The notes below the pieces were generated by a model. That model made no database searches. It worked only from the letters and a program-made list of their open reading frames with translations, and was not told where the DNA came from. Positions 1-12,060 of a stretch of DNA of 64,000 nt are shown here, piece by piece. Every line of letters begins with the position of its first letter. Positions within the stretch are counted from its first letter, which is position 1. This stretch comes from Centropus unirufus (taxonomy: Eukaryota > Chordata > Aves > Cuculiformes > Centropidae). The position numbers and the translations under genes were made by a program. The stretch is taken from positions 1,156,308 to 1,220,307 of the forward strand of contig VYZI01000106.1 of the NCBI GenBank assembly GCA_013397695.1, given 5' to 3'.

Positions 1-958
1 AAATCAGATTAAAATGAATCAATGATTTTTCTGTAGTTTTCTATTTATGCCTTTAAACATTTTTAATATAATTGAGAATGCTACAAGCAAATTTTGCACT
101 ATTTGTTTTGAATTTTAAGTGAGACTTTCAGACTAAATGATTCATTTTTTTCTGTACAGCAATGACTGCTTCAAATGTGATCACTGAGAACTTTCTTTGA
201 TGAAATGAATGTAAGTAGTATACTACTGGACTTAAACTTATCTTCATTTAAACGTGTCTAGAAACATTGTTCTATGGAAGCTAGATCTTTTGTCAGAAGA
301 GCTATAGAGTAAGACGAACGGTGTTACATCAGAATATTTGTGGGTGATGGTTTGTTGGGGAGTAAACCCAGAGGAAAAAAAAACAGTAAATTGTTTTGTT
401 TCCTGATGCAGAACTGCTTTAGTGAAATACTGATCAAAACACCACTAAATTAAACAGACAGAGTGCAATCCCTTATTTCACCACAACAATGCCCCCAAAA
501 CTGCTTTAACACATTTGTGTCAGTGCCTTTAATCTTCACCTTGTGTTTCAAAGATATGAAGATTAGCCAGTAAAATGAACTTCTGCTTGAGGCTAGAACC
601 AAATAACAAGATTTTGAATCATTTTAATTGTAGATTTGTCAGGCACGTGGTTTTCTGCAGAAGTGCTGTGCTAAAAAAAGAAATTCAGTTTTGAAACTTC
701 TGGGATTTAGGTCTGCCTTACATACTGAAAAGCAATGCGAATGAGGAGGAATGCTGCTGGAGCTAAGACTTATGGTAGATTTAAGCTGATTCATGAGCAC
801 TGTCCTAAGTGTATCTGTATCAGTTCAATTAATATGTTTACAGTTAATAATATGTTTTGAAGCTTTCTGAAGTGGAGCCTAAATCTTTCTGTTCTCCAAG
901 CATTTTTAAGGCCTAATCCCAAGTGAAAGTTCTTTTATTATGGATTGAGTGGCCTGAC
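1..958. other. RALYL intron, no feature seen
   Basis: AT-rich intronic DNA downstream (in RALYL orientation) of the 6.0 kb exon. I see no exon, repeat or conserved-looking motif here. Confidence 0.6.
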
Positions 959-959
959 A

Positions 960-1290
960 ATGGTATTAACCTTCTCTAAGAGCACTCAACTCCATCCTTG
1001 TATGCCTAGACATTGTCTGCATATGCCTCCCAGGCCACTTGTTGATACTTCCACCTTTTTATGTCCCTTTTTTATGTTTTAAATTTCTCAGCGCCTCCTG
1101 GTCTAACTGTGCAGGCCATCTGCTACCTTTGCTTGATTTCCTGTTTTTAAGGAGGGACCATTCTTGAAACTGAAGATGATTCTTGGAAATCAGCCAGCTC
1201 TTCTGGTCTGCTCTTCTCTCTGGGACAATGTTGTGTGGTATTATTTCATGCAATGCAAGTCTGCCTTCCAACAGTCATTGATTGTGATCA
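960..1290 (-). mobile_element. CR1 LINE fragment, ORF2 region between endonuclease and RT, heavily decayed
   Basis: The minus strand keeps a 70-codon open stretch (1059-1271) with QKSWLISKNHLQFQEWS, then a Lys/Ser/Gly-rich run, then ALRNLKHKK. This is the layout of the CR1 ORF2 linker between the AP endonuclease and reverse transcriptase. Beyond the stop, another frame continues the resemblance (KRWKYQQVAWEAYADNV), so at least one frameshift and several stops have accumulated. No 5' or 3' end is recognisable. Boundaries are approximate. Assignment rests on my recognition of the family and should be checked with a repeat library. Confidence 0.7.
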
Positions 1291-1892
1291 TTGAGATCTT
1301 CAGCTTGTAGGAATTAGGGTGTTATATTCCTTTGAGAGAGAAGAAGAAAAGGAAGTAAATTCTAGTCCAGTAAACGGCAAAACTTTTTACTGACTTCCAT
1401 TAGGTCCCTGATGCCTTTGAAATACCCTGCATCACTTTAAATTTTGGTCTTTCTTTTGCTGGGAACTGTACCATAAATCCTAGCATTGAGAAGATAAGAA
1501 AAGAAGTGGAATAAAATGTCTGGATATGTGAAAAATTCCATGTATGAGTTGAAGAAGAAATTATATACGCTTATCTGTCTTGTGTCTAGTTATTCCTATA
1601 GCTGAAAAAAAAAATGTATCCCATTATTTCCAGACAGATTATAAAACTAAAATGGGTAAATAAAGTATGTAGATCCTGAAGTGAGGCATGACCAGGTACG
1701 CTTATACTATTCCAGACAACAGTGTTTCTAATGACTCTTAGATACATAAACAAATTACACGAGTATAAAGCATGATAAGACATTGACTGGTGTTCATTAA
1801 TTACTCATATGCATATCCAGATATAATTATGATGCAGGTTTCTATTCCGACATTTAGGATACTTTGAACAAGTTTGAAACCTCAAGTATGTC

Positions 1893-1928
1893 AACTCAAG
1901 TAAATAAAATAACTCAAGTAAATAAAAC
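1893..1928. repeat. Two-copy 18-bp tandem repeat
   Basis: AACTCAAGTAAATAAAA followed by T occurs at 1893-1910 and again, with one terminal change, at 1911-1928. A related shorter piece (CCTCAAGTATGTC) lies just before it. It is a small minisatellite-like duplication. Confidence 0.85.
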
Positions 1929-2262
1929 TGTACAACCTGTGCAGTTGCTTTCCTTAAAACTGTTCTAAAATGGGTCTCAGATATCCAAAAATACTGTTTA
2001 AAAGCTTGTAACAGAGGAGACTTCGGTTATTATCCTTCATATTATGTTGTACACTATCACTGTTTTTCCAGCCCCTTGGATGTCTACCTTAAAATAGTTT
2101 ATTCTAGCCATGTTTCCTGACCATACTTATGAAAACACCACGTATGGCAAATGCCAAAGCTTTAAATTACCACAGAGCACATCTACTGTTTCCTCTTTAT
2201 CCACTAAATTGTCTATCTTGTCAGAGAAGGAAATTATATTACTTCAATGGAATTTGCTCCTG

Positions 2263-2277
2263 TTTTTTTTTTTTTTT
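2263..2277. repeat. Homopolymer T tract (15 bases)
   Basis: Uninterrupted T run within intronic sequence. No flanking poly-A retroposon structure or target duplication is evident. Confidence 0.8.
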
Positions 2278-3208
2278 GCCATCTTATTATGCTGCTGGTG
2301 TTGATAAATTGATTGCTTAATAATTTTTTCAAGTACATTTCTGAGAATCAAAGATGGGCTGACCTGATAGTTTGCTGGGTCTTCCTCATCTTAAAAGTAG
2401 GTATAAAGCCTGCCTATACCGACTGGCCTTCTGCCTTATGTGACCTCTGTAAGTGTTTGAAAACAATCACTAATAGTCCATGTACAGATTTAGCTTTAAA
2501 TCTTTAAACACTGTAGGGTGAATCTCATCATACCATTTCCACTGAACTCAGTTATTCAAATACTGGTTAGACAATTATTTTCTTCCGTACCCTCTGGTTA
2601 AAAATGATTTTCTTAAATAGCTCATCAAATAACCTCTTTTGCTGAAGCACAATAGAACCTTTTTTTTCGTATCAGCTACTATCTGCTCTCCTTTCCTGCA
2701 AAGCAACAGCAATATAGAAAGCTGAGGAACATACATCAATAACAATCTTTCTGTTACTTTTAATACAGTCATGAGCATTAAGTTTGCTGATATTCTGTTA
2801 GATGACTCTGCTATTGTTGTCTACTCACTTCTACTCATGGGATTTTGATTTCACGTTTCATACCATTCCTTTTCACTTTTCCGGCTGTTAAAGAAAGTTG
2901 ATACTGTCATATTATTCTTTTATTCTACTACTTATGCCTCAGAAGAATTTTCTGGTCTACCTTAAGCATAGTACATGCAAGATTTTCTGCATAGTTTTAT
3001 CCCTAAAATTTGTTTCCAAGAGATCTTACTTACCAGTTCTCTGAACTCATTGAAGTCTGTCCTTTCTGAAATCCATTGTCCTATTTCTAGTGATCTGAGT
3101 CCCCCCTTTTCACAGTGAATATTTTGAGATAAATAAATTTTTAACCAATACCTGCCTCAGTCAAAATCAAACCCGAAGATTTCACTTCCCTTTTAAGTGT
3201 CTCCGTGT

Positions 3209-3320
3209 TGTAGGCTGACCCTGGCCAGCAGCTAAGCACCAATACAATCCCTGTCTCTCATTGGGTTGAAGGGGAGAATAGGAAGAACAAAGTGATAAAA
3301 GCTCATGGATTGTGATAAAT
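3209..3320 (-). mobile_element. Fragment of avian ERV LTR, 3' (U5-side) end
   Basis: On the plus strand the piece reads CTGGCCAGCAGCTAAGCACC and then a diverged stretch ending near GATTGTGATAAA. It lines up with 28324-28440 of the fuller LTR copy (CAGCTGGCAACTAAGCACC, ...AGGAAGGGTAAGAGATAAAA..., ...GGTTGAGATAGAG). Only about the last 110 bases (in LTR orientation) are recognisable, so the copy is old and truncated. It has the same orientation as the copy at 28.3 kb. Non-coding. Confidence 0.72.
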
Positions 3321-6008
3321 ACGGCTTTCTAAGGAAGGGAAGGAGGGAAAAAAAAAAAAGTGATGAATGGCAATTATTTTCCACCACCCAGAAGCAGACT
3401 GATGTCCAGGTGGTCTACAAACAATGTCTGCTTCAGAAGAAAGAAGCTCCTCGGTTTTTATCTGGAAGCATGATGTTGAATATTATAGAATATTCCTTTG
3501 TCCAGTTTGGGTCAGCTATCTCATCTGTATTCCTTCCCAGTTTATTGCACATGTCTAGTGTACTCGTAGTGAAGGGAGACTAGGAAAAGGAGAAAGCCCT
3601 GGGGCTGTGCAAATACTCTTTAGCAATAGTCCAAACATTGGTATATTTTAGTAAACATTTCAAAGCACAGCACTGTATGGAATCCTATGAAGGAAGTTAA
3701 GTCCAACCCAGCCATGCATAGCACAGTGTTTTGGGGTGAGTATGTTTTCAACATTTTCATGAACTTCATAAGCCATTGATCTACTCACATATTCTGTATA
3801 AGCTATCAGACACTGAGATAATTTAAGTTCTCCATTACAATCAGATTAAGTCTTCTGTTAGTTGCTCCAAAAATCCTCCCAGAATCTTCTAGAAAAATAG
3901 TCTGCACTACTTCCGTAAAAGATACAACCCAAGATGTTTTTCTTTTTAAAGTTCCCTCAGAACTTTCCACAGGTTTTTCCTGTCTTGTCTGTAGAACATT
4001 TATGAGAAGCTATTCAGAAGCTCAGAGGTGGAAGTGCATATAAGTGCCAGAAACTATAGAACATCTGCAAAAATCTTTTGAAATAATGACATGGGGACAC
4101 AGTAGACCATGGCTACCAGTAAAACCTACAGGGTTTAACAGCTTATAGTTGAGAGGGATGATAAAACAGGGGTTCTCTTCTCCAAAAATAGTACTTCTAT
4201 CACTTTACCTAAGGGCAATTATATGATAAAATTTCATTTTACTATTATGTAGCATGTATGCTCAGATCTAAAATGCTCCTGGCTGTCTTGTTCTGAGATC
4301 CCACCTTTGAATTTCCATCTGAAGCTTTCAGACCAGACCAAGCTTGAAAAAGTCCTGCAAGTGTCTCCGATTTCCCCAATGAGATCCTCTCAGAATCAGT
4401 CTACCTACATTTCAGCCAGAGTAGAAATCAGCCTTTACAACTTTCATGGATCCAGAGTATAAATTCTATAGTACTTTTATGAGAATTAAGGTTTACTGAG
4501 CAGAAATGCATGCATGTATGCATGTTTGCTTACCAGTCCCGCTAACTCTCTCTTATGCTTCACTAAGATTAATTGATATTGAAAAAAAAGTAGGGATTTC
4601 TTCAAGTTCGTACAAACTGCATGAAAAAAGGGACCTGGGAATAGGAGCAAGACATTGTCAATGCCCTTCTGAATACCTGAGGAAGAACTCCAGTCTTGTT
4701 AGTAACAAGTCGGTTTTTACCCTTGATCCTTAAATCTATGAAACTAATTCTGTTGCTCTGAAATTATTAGTTATTTTACCAAATGCTGCAAAGAAAAAAG
4801 TCACAGGAATGAGGCCATAGTCAAGGAATAAAGGATAAGAATTAAAATTTTAAATAGGACTCAATTTTTTAAAAAAAGAACAAAAAATTACTGATTGCAG
4901 TACTAGTAACGGAGACATAAATAAACAATTCACAATTTATGACTCTAGTCTTTTTGTCAGTAATTTTACTAAGTGACAAACTTTTTTTGTTGTGTAATTC
5001 ATCATGATTTTGTTGAACACCACCCTTGCATATGGGCCTAAAGTCTGCTTCTTTTCTCCTGCACATCCTTTTTCACTTCAGAAAGATAAAAAAGGTGGTT
5101 TGGAGTGAAAATTAAATTGCCAATGCCCAAACAAATAAATGAATGTCTCTCTGTTGCTATACCTTTATATTCAAAGCTTGAATTCCAGCTTGAACCCTTT
5201 GTGTGTGGGATCTTACAGTAGTTAATACCAAACACAACCCTGGTGGCTTGAGCATTCCTGGAAAAAAACCTGTGCAAGGTGATTGCATACTTCCACTTCA
5301 TTCTAAAGAGGATTCACTGTCAAATATCTTTTAAAATATCTTTTTAATATAGCCAGACTCTCTGTATAATACTTCTTATGGTTTAAAGGTACAGCCCCGT
5401 CCTTTGGTTTGTTTTTGCATTGGCAATTAACATCCATGGTGGCAATAATGAGACCGGCTTTTTAGCCTCATTGAAACACAAGGTATTTTCACTAAGAGAT
5501 ATAATTCTGGTTTAACTGGTTTAGTTTTATCTGCGCTTCTGAATGTCTGTATTATCATTTAAATATTCCAATTATTATATTTTTTTACAGAAAATGAACT
5601 CTGGTGTTCCTTTACAAGCAAAAAGGGAACATTATGTGCATATTGTGATAATTGAATCTATCAGTCAGGAATTTTATTTCCTATGCTTATTCCTGATTGG
5701 CATAAGACATGTTTTTAAGATAAGCTTCATATGGACAGCCTTGATCTCTGGAAGTTAGAACTTTTTGCTCTGGAAGGAGTTAACATGCACACACAGTGTC
5801 AGGCACCACAATACAGGCTCTTTTTCTAACTTTTAAAACCTTTTGCTGCATACAGGAGTTTGATTAGATTTTGTACTGATATCAAAGAGTGAATGGAAAA
5901 AAATTCTCTTGTATTGTTCATGGACTACTCAGTGACATTGGTAGATAAGTTCAAATTACCATCAATTTTCTAATACAAATTGAATTGCAGTAAGTTAAGA
6001 TGAAATCT
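3321..6008. other. RALYL intron immediately downstream of the 6.0 kb exon
   Basis: AT-rich. It includes a 12-base A run near 3348-3359 and an ATGCATGC-type simple stretch at 4506-4524. No exon matching the next expected RALYL segment (a Gly/Tyr/Asp-rich stretch) was seen on the minus strand. Confidence 0.55.
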
Positions 6009-6015
6009 CACTTAC
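6009..6015 (-). promoter_or_regulatory. RALYL: RALYL exon 5' splice site (donor)
   Basis: On the minus strand the exon ends ...TTTACAG and continues GTAAGTG, a near-consensus U1 donor. It fixes the downstream exon boundary at 6016 and leaves two bases (AG) of a split arginine or serine codon for the next exon. Confidence 0.88.
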
Positions 6016-6091
6016 CTGTAAAGTGCTGAAAGTGGCCGCTTATTACCAGGTTTTGGTCTGTATGGTTTTGGTTCTCCTGCCATGTTGATAT
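6016..6091 (-). CDS. RALYL: RALYL internal coding exon (post-RRM segment)
   Basis: Read on the minus strand, a CCCTCAG acceptor precedes a 76-bp exon that ends ACAG before a GTAAGT-type donor. In the only open frame it reads (D)INMAGEPKPYRPKP then GNKRPLSALY(R), with the first and last codons split (2 nt + 24 codons + 2 nt). From knowledge of the family, this matches RALYL immediately after the RNA-recognition motif. The paralogues RALY and HNRNPC have related but clearly different residues here (RALY lacks the KPYRPKPGNKRP stretch). RALYL is a nuclear RNA-binding protein of the hnRNP C/RALY family, mostly expressed in brain. This segment is the basic linker between the RRM and the later coiled-coil part. 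The start ATG-like codon inside is internal methionine, not necessarily an initiator. No frameshift or stop is present, so the exon looks functional. The neighbouring exons were not found in the window. Confidence 0.93.
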
Positions 6092-6106
6092 CTGAGGGAA
6101 AACAAA
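6092..6106 (-). promoter_or_regulatory. RALYL: RALYL exon 3' splice site (acceptor)
   Basis: On the minus strand the sequence reads TGTTTTCCCTCAG directly before ATATCAACATGG. The pyrimidine tract and AG fix the upstream exon boundary at 6091. The exon starts with the last two bases of an Asp (or, with another upstream exon, Tyr) codon. Confidence 0.85.
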
Positions 6107-9100
6107 CATTTGATATTAGAAAGCCAAATGTCTGGAAGTTACAGTGAGTTCACAGAGGCACATTAAAGACACTAAAAATGAGTACTAGACAGTGAAAGTA
6201 GACATCACGCCTAAGACATCTGTCTAGTTTCACCACTTCTGCATTTATGCTATAAAACTTTCCTAAAAATTCTTACAGTCATGCAAGAAGATTTTAGGCA
6301 AACTTTCAGTTATTGGTAAAGGGACAAATTATGTTTTTCAAACATACATGAGTTTCCAGTCATGAAGCTGAGGCCAACACTATTTCTATTACAGAAGGAA
6401 ATTTGAATGGTAACTTAGATATGGAAACAAACTATAACCTGAAGTCAAATGCTATTGTGGAAGGTAATGGTACTGAAGGGTTCCCATTTAAGATCTAGAG
6501 AATTGCACACCGATCCTTAACTGGCACTTAACTATCCTCTGAAAAAGAGACATTTTAAAACAGATAGAAAAGTAAATATTTCCCAACAATCTGGTTTTGC
6601 ACATACTTTAGGTAGGTACTTATAATTCCCAACAGCACCAGAAATATTGTGTGCACTTAAAAAGTTCACTTGCATTATGCCTGTATATTTAGCTTTGGCT
6701 TTTAAAAATATATGAAACCTCCATAGGCATTAGTCATGCTGGTGGTTCTCAAATTATTCTCTACTTCTGGATCGTACTCTAAGACATAATAAGAAATACA
6801 TGTCTACTATCTGATTACTTATAACAGTTGCCCATGGAGGAAGAAACACAAATTCTTCTGTGGAGAATGCCATCTTCTTAGGAAGCTGTCTATGTAAAAA
6901 CAAACCATATTAAAAAGTTCCTCCCTTCCAATTGAATGTTTACAAATTAACATTACAAAAAATCAGGTGGATAAAGAAAACCTCTGACTAAGAAACACAT
7001 TCTCTGCCATCTGAGTGATACTGCAGATAAATCTATCCTTAGTTTCACTAAAAAAGTAACATTCAACAAAATTACCAGAGGTATTGCAGTGAAGAATTGC
7101 GGAGACAGAACAATGTATCCCATTTATCCTGGAATCATATGATGATCAAGACTTACAAGGAAGGACAATTTCTTGGTAAATCTATGTTTAACCAGAAATT
7201 GAGTGCAGTGGAAGGAAAAGAGAAGTAGAAAGCTGAGGTGTAGAATGGAGAAGGAACAAAACCTAGCGCAGGGACCCTAAAAGCCCAGAAATTTTAATTT
7301 AAGCAATTCTTCATCTCAAAAGCTGCAGTATAAGCCTGATGCTTACTGACTGGATACTTTTATTTCACACAAAGTGGAAAAACATTCCATCTAACTTCTT
7401 TTAACAATCAGCAACATAGAAAATATGTCTCTCATTTTTTGACAGAAAATATTTTTCCATTGGAAATGTCATGCTTCAAATATTTAAAATAATTTAAAAC
7501 ATATTTTCTATTTAAATTTGATACTGTGAAATAAACCAACGTTTATTTAATATTATAAAATGTCCTGAAATAAAAAAAAATGGAAATATTTAATCTAAAA
7601 TATACTTTTTGGTAAATTTTCTCCATATAAAGTATATTGGAGTTAGAACTGGTTGTAATTCCTTGTAATACAGGAGCTGTATTACTCTTCAATAATTGTT
7701 TCTTGTAAAATATAAAAATTATTTTCCAAAGTTGGATGCTATCGGAGAGTTTTCAATCCTCCTTGAAATGTTTTCCTACCCTTAATTTTAAGCAAACAAT
7801 TATTANTAAATATATATTAATCTTCCTCTTCCATGGTGGTTACAAATCCCCTATTTAAAGACATATAAATTCTACTGATGCTGAACTATCAAAGTAAACA
7901 TTAAGCATTTCTGAAAGCCACTGAAGAGTTTGGATAGTTGTGCTACATTTCCATCGGCTCCTGGAAATAACAGAATTGCAATGAAATTTTAATCCTGTGA
8001 CCTTTACGATAATTAGACCTTTCCTCACTATTTTAATATGTCAGCTTTAAGGTCATTGACTATATTGACTTTTGCAGTCTCCTTCTACAACTAGGTCATA
8101 TTTTAGGGAAAAAAATAGAATTATAATCTGTTCTTGGGAAATATCTGAGGCTGTGGGATTCACCTTCCCATATTTTCATGTCTCATGTACTGCTTTTTCA
8201 GAGCTACATCCCAGTTCACTATTCACTATATTCACTATTGTATAAACAAAAAGGACTTTAAAAACTTTTTCACATATCTCGGGGATAGATCAATACTATC
8301 TTGATGACTATTCTTGTAGACCTGCATTTGCAGCTCTGCAACACTCATTTTTAACAAAGATGAGTATGTAAAAGAGTAAGGGCTGTTTATTATGTGTTGC
8401 CTATATTTTTATCAAATACTGATAAAGTTCTAAGAAAACACAGCTGTAAAGCTCTCCAGAATCAGTTAAGAGTTCCTTACAAATAAATCTGTAGATGTGC
8501 TAGTAGAAAATGGTGAATTATGTTATACAGACAATGATAGACAGAATTTCTCTTTAATGCAGGCCATAGTTCATAGAAAACCTGTACACATGGGATTTTT
8601 TCTGCTAGTATGAAAGTGATTGCATATCCCTGCAACTCCCTAAGCACGTTGTAGGGAGTTAAGAGTGGGTGTAAGGAATGGTTTAAAAAGTTAGAACAGA
8701 TTTTCACCCCATTATTTTTCAGCACTATCTACTTCAACCTCAACTTTCCAACTAAGATTGGAAGTGAACTTGTCAACATTTCCCAGGATAGATTATTTCT
8801 ATCCTAACTGGAAATCTTGTGAGATAACTAGTTCTCTTGCTTCATTCATCTTTAGTTTCACAGCAGACATTTACATCTATTAGGTCATAAAGTGTATATC
8901 AAATAAATCTGTTGGCTGCAGCACAGAGATTTACCAATGCTAATGATTCCACTCTAAGGAATACAGAGAAGTATCACTCCTTATGCTCCAAAATTAGCTA
9001 CTGCACTTTCACATGAATATGAAACAGACAACTTGATAAAGGACACAGACATTCACATTGCTTCTATGTGGGTTGGCGCAGCCCAGGAACTCTCACATTA

Positions 9101-11229
9101 TTTTCTCTGATCATATACTACATGTGTTCAGTCAGACATCAACATTAAGATAAATTCAGCACTGAAATTCAAAATATTAAGGAATCATTATAAATAGGAA
9201 TGTGATTGTGCTGATACTAACTCATTGCAATGCTGCCATATGTACTCTCTCTGTTTTCAGAATCAAACATTTTCTCTATTTAAAGAAATGCACCTTCAGT
9301 TCTAGCCCTGTTGACACAGCAGTGATTAGTTTAGGTATAAGACCTGGGTTTCAATCAAGGCTGTTTGTCATCAGTAGAATATATCCAATTTACAAACATG
9401 GTACTTTATTTCTACTTATATTGACAATTGTGTTACAGTTAATGAGAAAAATAGTTAAAAAGAAAGAATATGCAAACCATTTAGAGGGAGCACAGATGAT
9501 TTTCAGTGGCTATGCATGTTTTTTCTGAAAGAGTAACTCAATGCAACGTGATCTACCTTTCTCCTATCATTGTTTCCTACCACTGCCTGCCTAACCCCTC
9601 TAGGCAATACAGTAATGACCAAGGAGACTCGGACACATAAACCTCCCATTTTTGGAGAGGCACTGTCAGCTAGCCTTAAGGCTTTGCTCATAGTTCCTCT
9701 GACAAAACAACCTGAGAATCTGGTCCTGAAGGCAAGAGCTGACTTTAAACAAACCTTGTAAATGTAAGCAATGATACCTAAAAAAGATCCACACCTTAGG
9801 AGTATTCCAGTACTTCTCAGTATAACTGCCCTTCAGATTCTTTAAAACGTTTTATAAAACAAACAAATGCAAACCAAATCAATTATTTGGGTTTGCAGAA
9901 AGTAATGCCACAAACTAGAAACCTCAACAGGCTCTAGCTCAATCAACACTTGAACACTGGGACTTCAAGGCTTTCTGATTCAAATCTAGGACCTACATTG
10001 CAGGTTACATCTATGCTATGAAATGAAATAGATTTTTCCCCATTTAACAAGTACTCTCCCATCCAATAGGTAAGGAACTGAGAGAAGCTCCACTGTGAAC
10101 TGGCATTCTATTTCTGGACACTTTTCTTTGCAGGGTAAGACCAAGTGAAAGAGAAGAGTTCCAAGTATCTATAATTAGTATTGATGTGGCCTCTGAGCAT
10201 GGGCTCCATGGCAGGAAGACTGGGAATCAAGATGTGGAGCTAAGAAAACTCTAATGGCCTCCGTAGCTCAACAGCTAATTTTCTAAAACATGTTTCATCA
10301 AGACGGTCTCCCCTCCATTCTTGTGGATGGGTCTAGAAACTCAGACATAATTGAAAAATCCCACAGTTGTTCGACATAAAATTTTGCATGAAAAAGGTTG
10401 TTATTTTCTACTTTAGATCAACATTTAATGGAGGAAATGGTAATCAAAATCATTATATAGAGAAAGAAATCACTCAGTGAAAGTATAATTTATATCCATA
10501 TAGAAATATAGATGTAGGTAGATCAGGATGCATTGTTTCCCTTCTTCAGATAACCCAAATGATATGGGACAGAAGAGGAAGACCAAAAGTTAGATGTAAT
10601 TTAGAGAAAGCCTCTAGTCATATGATTTATAACATAAGTTAACACCAATAAAGCTAAAGCTAATCTATCTTTCTAATATTCCTCCATCTACCAGTTCTAT
10701 AAATCTCCCTGTTATGTACTAAAATTTAATAAAATCATATGATATTTTTTAAATCCTAGACTTAATTACATGTTATCTCCTCCATTTTCCTGTCTCTACT
10801 TCTGTCTGAAAAGTTAAAAAAAAAAGTGGAAAGGAAAGGACTGTTCTCAGTTCTGTGAAATTCTGTGCCAAATTGCACAGCTGTAAAGAAGAAACTTCCC
10901 AGAAAATTGGACACAGACTGAAATTAACATTCAAGTCTTGTAAAACATTAAATGAAAGCCTGGGTCATACATTTTCATTTTCCATAATGGTATTAAAAAT
11001 AATATGGCTATGGGCCTCTCAGCAGCATTTGGATTTTCACTTAGCATTGAAATAATTAAATAATTGGAAGCCCTTTTTTGTAGAAAGATGGTAGCTAATG
11101 TTAATGGTTTATATAGAAAGAGCTGCTTGTTGAATAGAATATGGAATTGCTTTGTTCAGCCATATCTTCTTTCACTAAATACTGCTAAAAAGAAATGAAG
11201 CTATAGGATTACGTAAGCTATCATTCTTA
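6107..11229. other. RALYL intron, no gene; single ambiguous base
   Basis: AT-rich intronic DNA with very A/T-dense parts around 7440-7630. One undetermined base (N) is at 7806. The longest ORF (9202-9528 plus, 108 codons) shows no family resemblance and no codon structure I would trust. I see no repeat element. Confidence 0.5.
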
Positions 11230-12060
11230 AGCTAATTCAGTAACATGTGTCAGGTGTTGCCGTGCTGGAAAGTCTCTTTCTGTTCCCCAGGGAACAGGGT
11301 TGGTGTGAGGACAAGCAGCAGCTAAAAGGGGAAATCCTGTTCTGTCTATATACCTGTCACAAACCATTCCTTCATGCTGCTCGAGACAGCAGTCTCTCCC
11401 TTAGCTGCAGAATACATACTAATGTTCTTCACAGCTGACACAGAGCATTGGTCTGACTTGGGTTTTGTCTGCTTGCTATCATCCTAGTGTCTCCTGTTCC
11501 AATTAATGGCACAGTCACTAGGAAGACTCTCCTGGACCCTTTGGGTGCGTGACCAGCAGTGGTCCATGGCCAGGGAAGGGGAGAATGTTAATTTTGTGGC
11601 TTCTTGAAGCCTTCCCATGGATTCTGCTGAGATTACGGAGACTCTGTGACCTCCTAAACTACTTCTTGCTGGTTCTTGAATCCCTGTAGATCAGTCGGGA
11701 GGAGGGCTGGAGTACTGGGCTGCAATAGAAGGGATGTTACAGAGAACAAGGGCATGTTGTGTGGAGTGCTTCTTATGGAAGAAAGCCCTATTGGTGGCCA
11801 TCCTCCACCACAGCAGTGAATTTTGTGCGTTTCTCTATGGGCAAATCCATGCTGCTGGCTTACAGGTGAAAGACATTCAGACTCAGCTGCACAGGACCAT
11901 GTAGCCACAACCACTTATCTGCAGATGAGCTGTGAGAACTGCAGGTGTTTGTTAACTGTGGAAACCCTTAGCTAAGTTTGTGCCATGGCAGCCATGACGC
12001 TGGCTGTCATACGAGCACTTCTGCCCACCGGAGACAAACTATAGATGCAGGCAAATTTTC
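11230..12060. other. GC-richer block of unknown origin
   Basis: This 0.8 kb is visibly richer in G and C than its flanks and contains several CpGs, which are otherwise sparse. ORFs run on both strands (11247-11438 plus, 11654-11914 minus), but neither shows a recognisable domain. It could be an old unrecognised transposable element or retrocopy, or a regulatory element. I cannot assign it. Confidence 0.35.

Larger units (their letters stand above)
1291..3208. other. RALYL intron with short tandem repeat and T-tract
   Basis: AT-rich intronic DNA. It holds an 18-bp duplicated unit at 1893-1928 and a 15-base T run at 2263-2277. The short ORFs in it (for example 2110-2304 and 2575-2778) have no recognisable content and overlap on both strands, so I treat them as chance. 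Confidence 0.55.

Noticed and set aside
8165..8215. CTCATGTACTG resembling the reverse complement of RRM codons of RALYL
   Set aside because: Neighbouring codons do not fit the RRM, and no splice sites flank it.
9202..9528. 108-codon plus-strand ORF
   Set aside because: No recognisable protein, and antisense to RALYL in AT-rich intron. Length is within chance for 64 kb in six frames.
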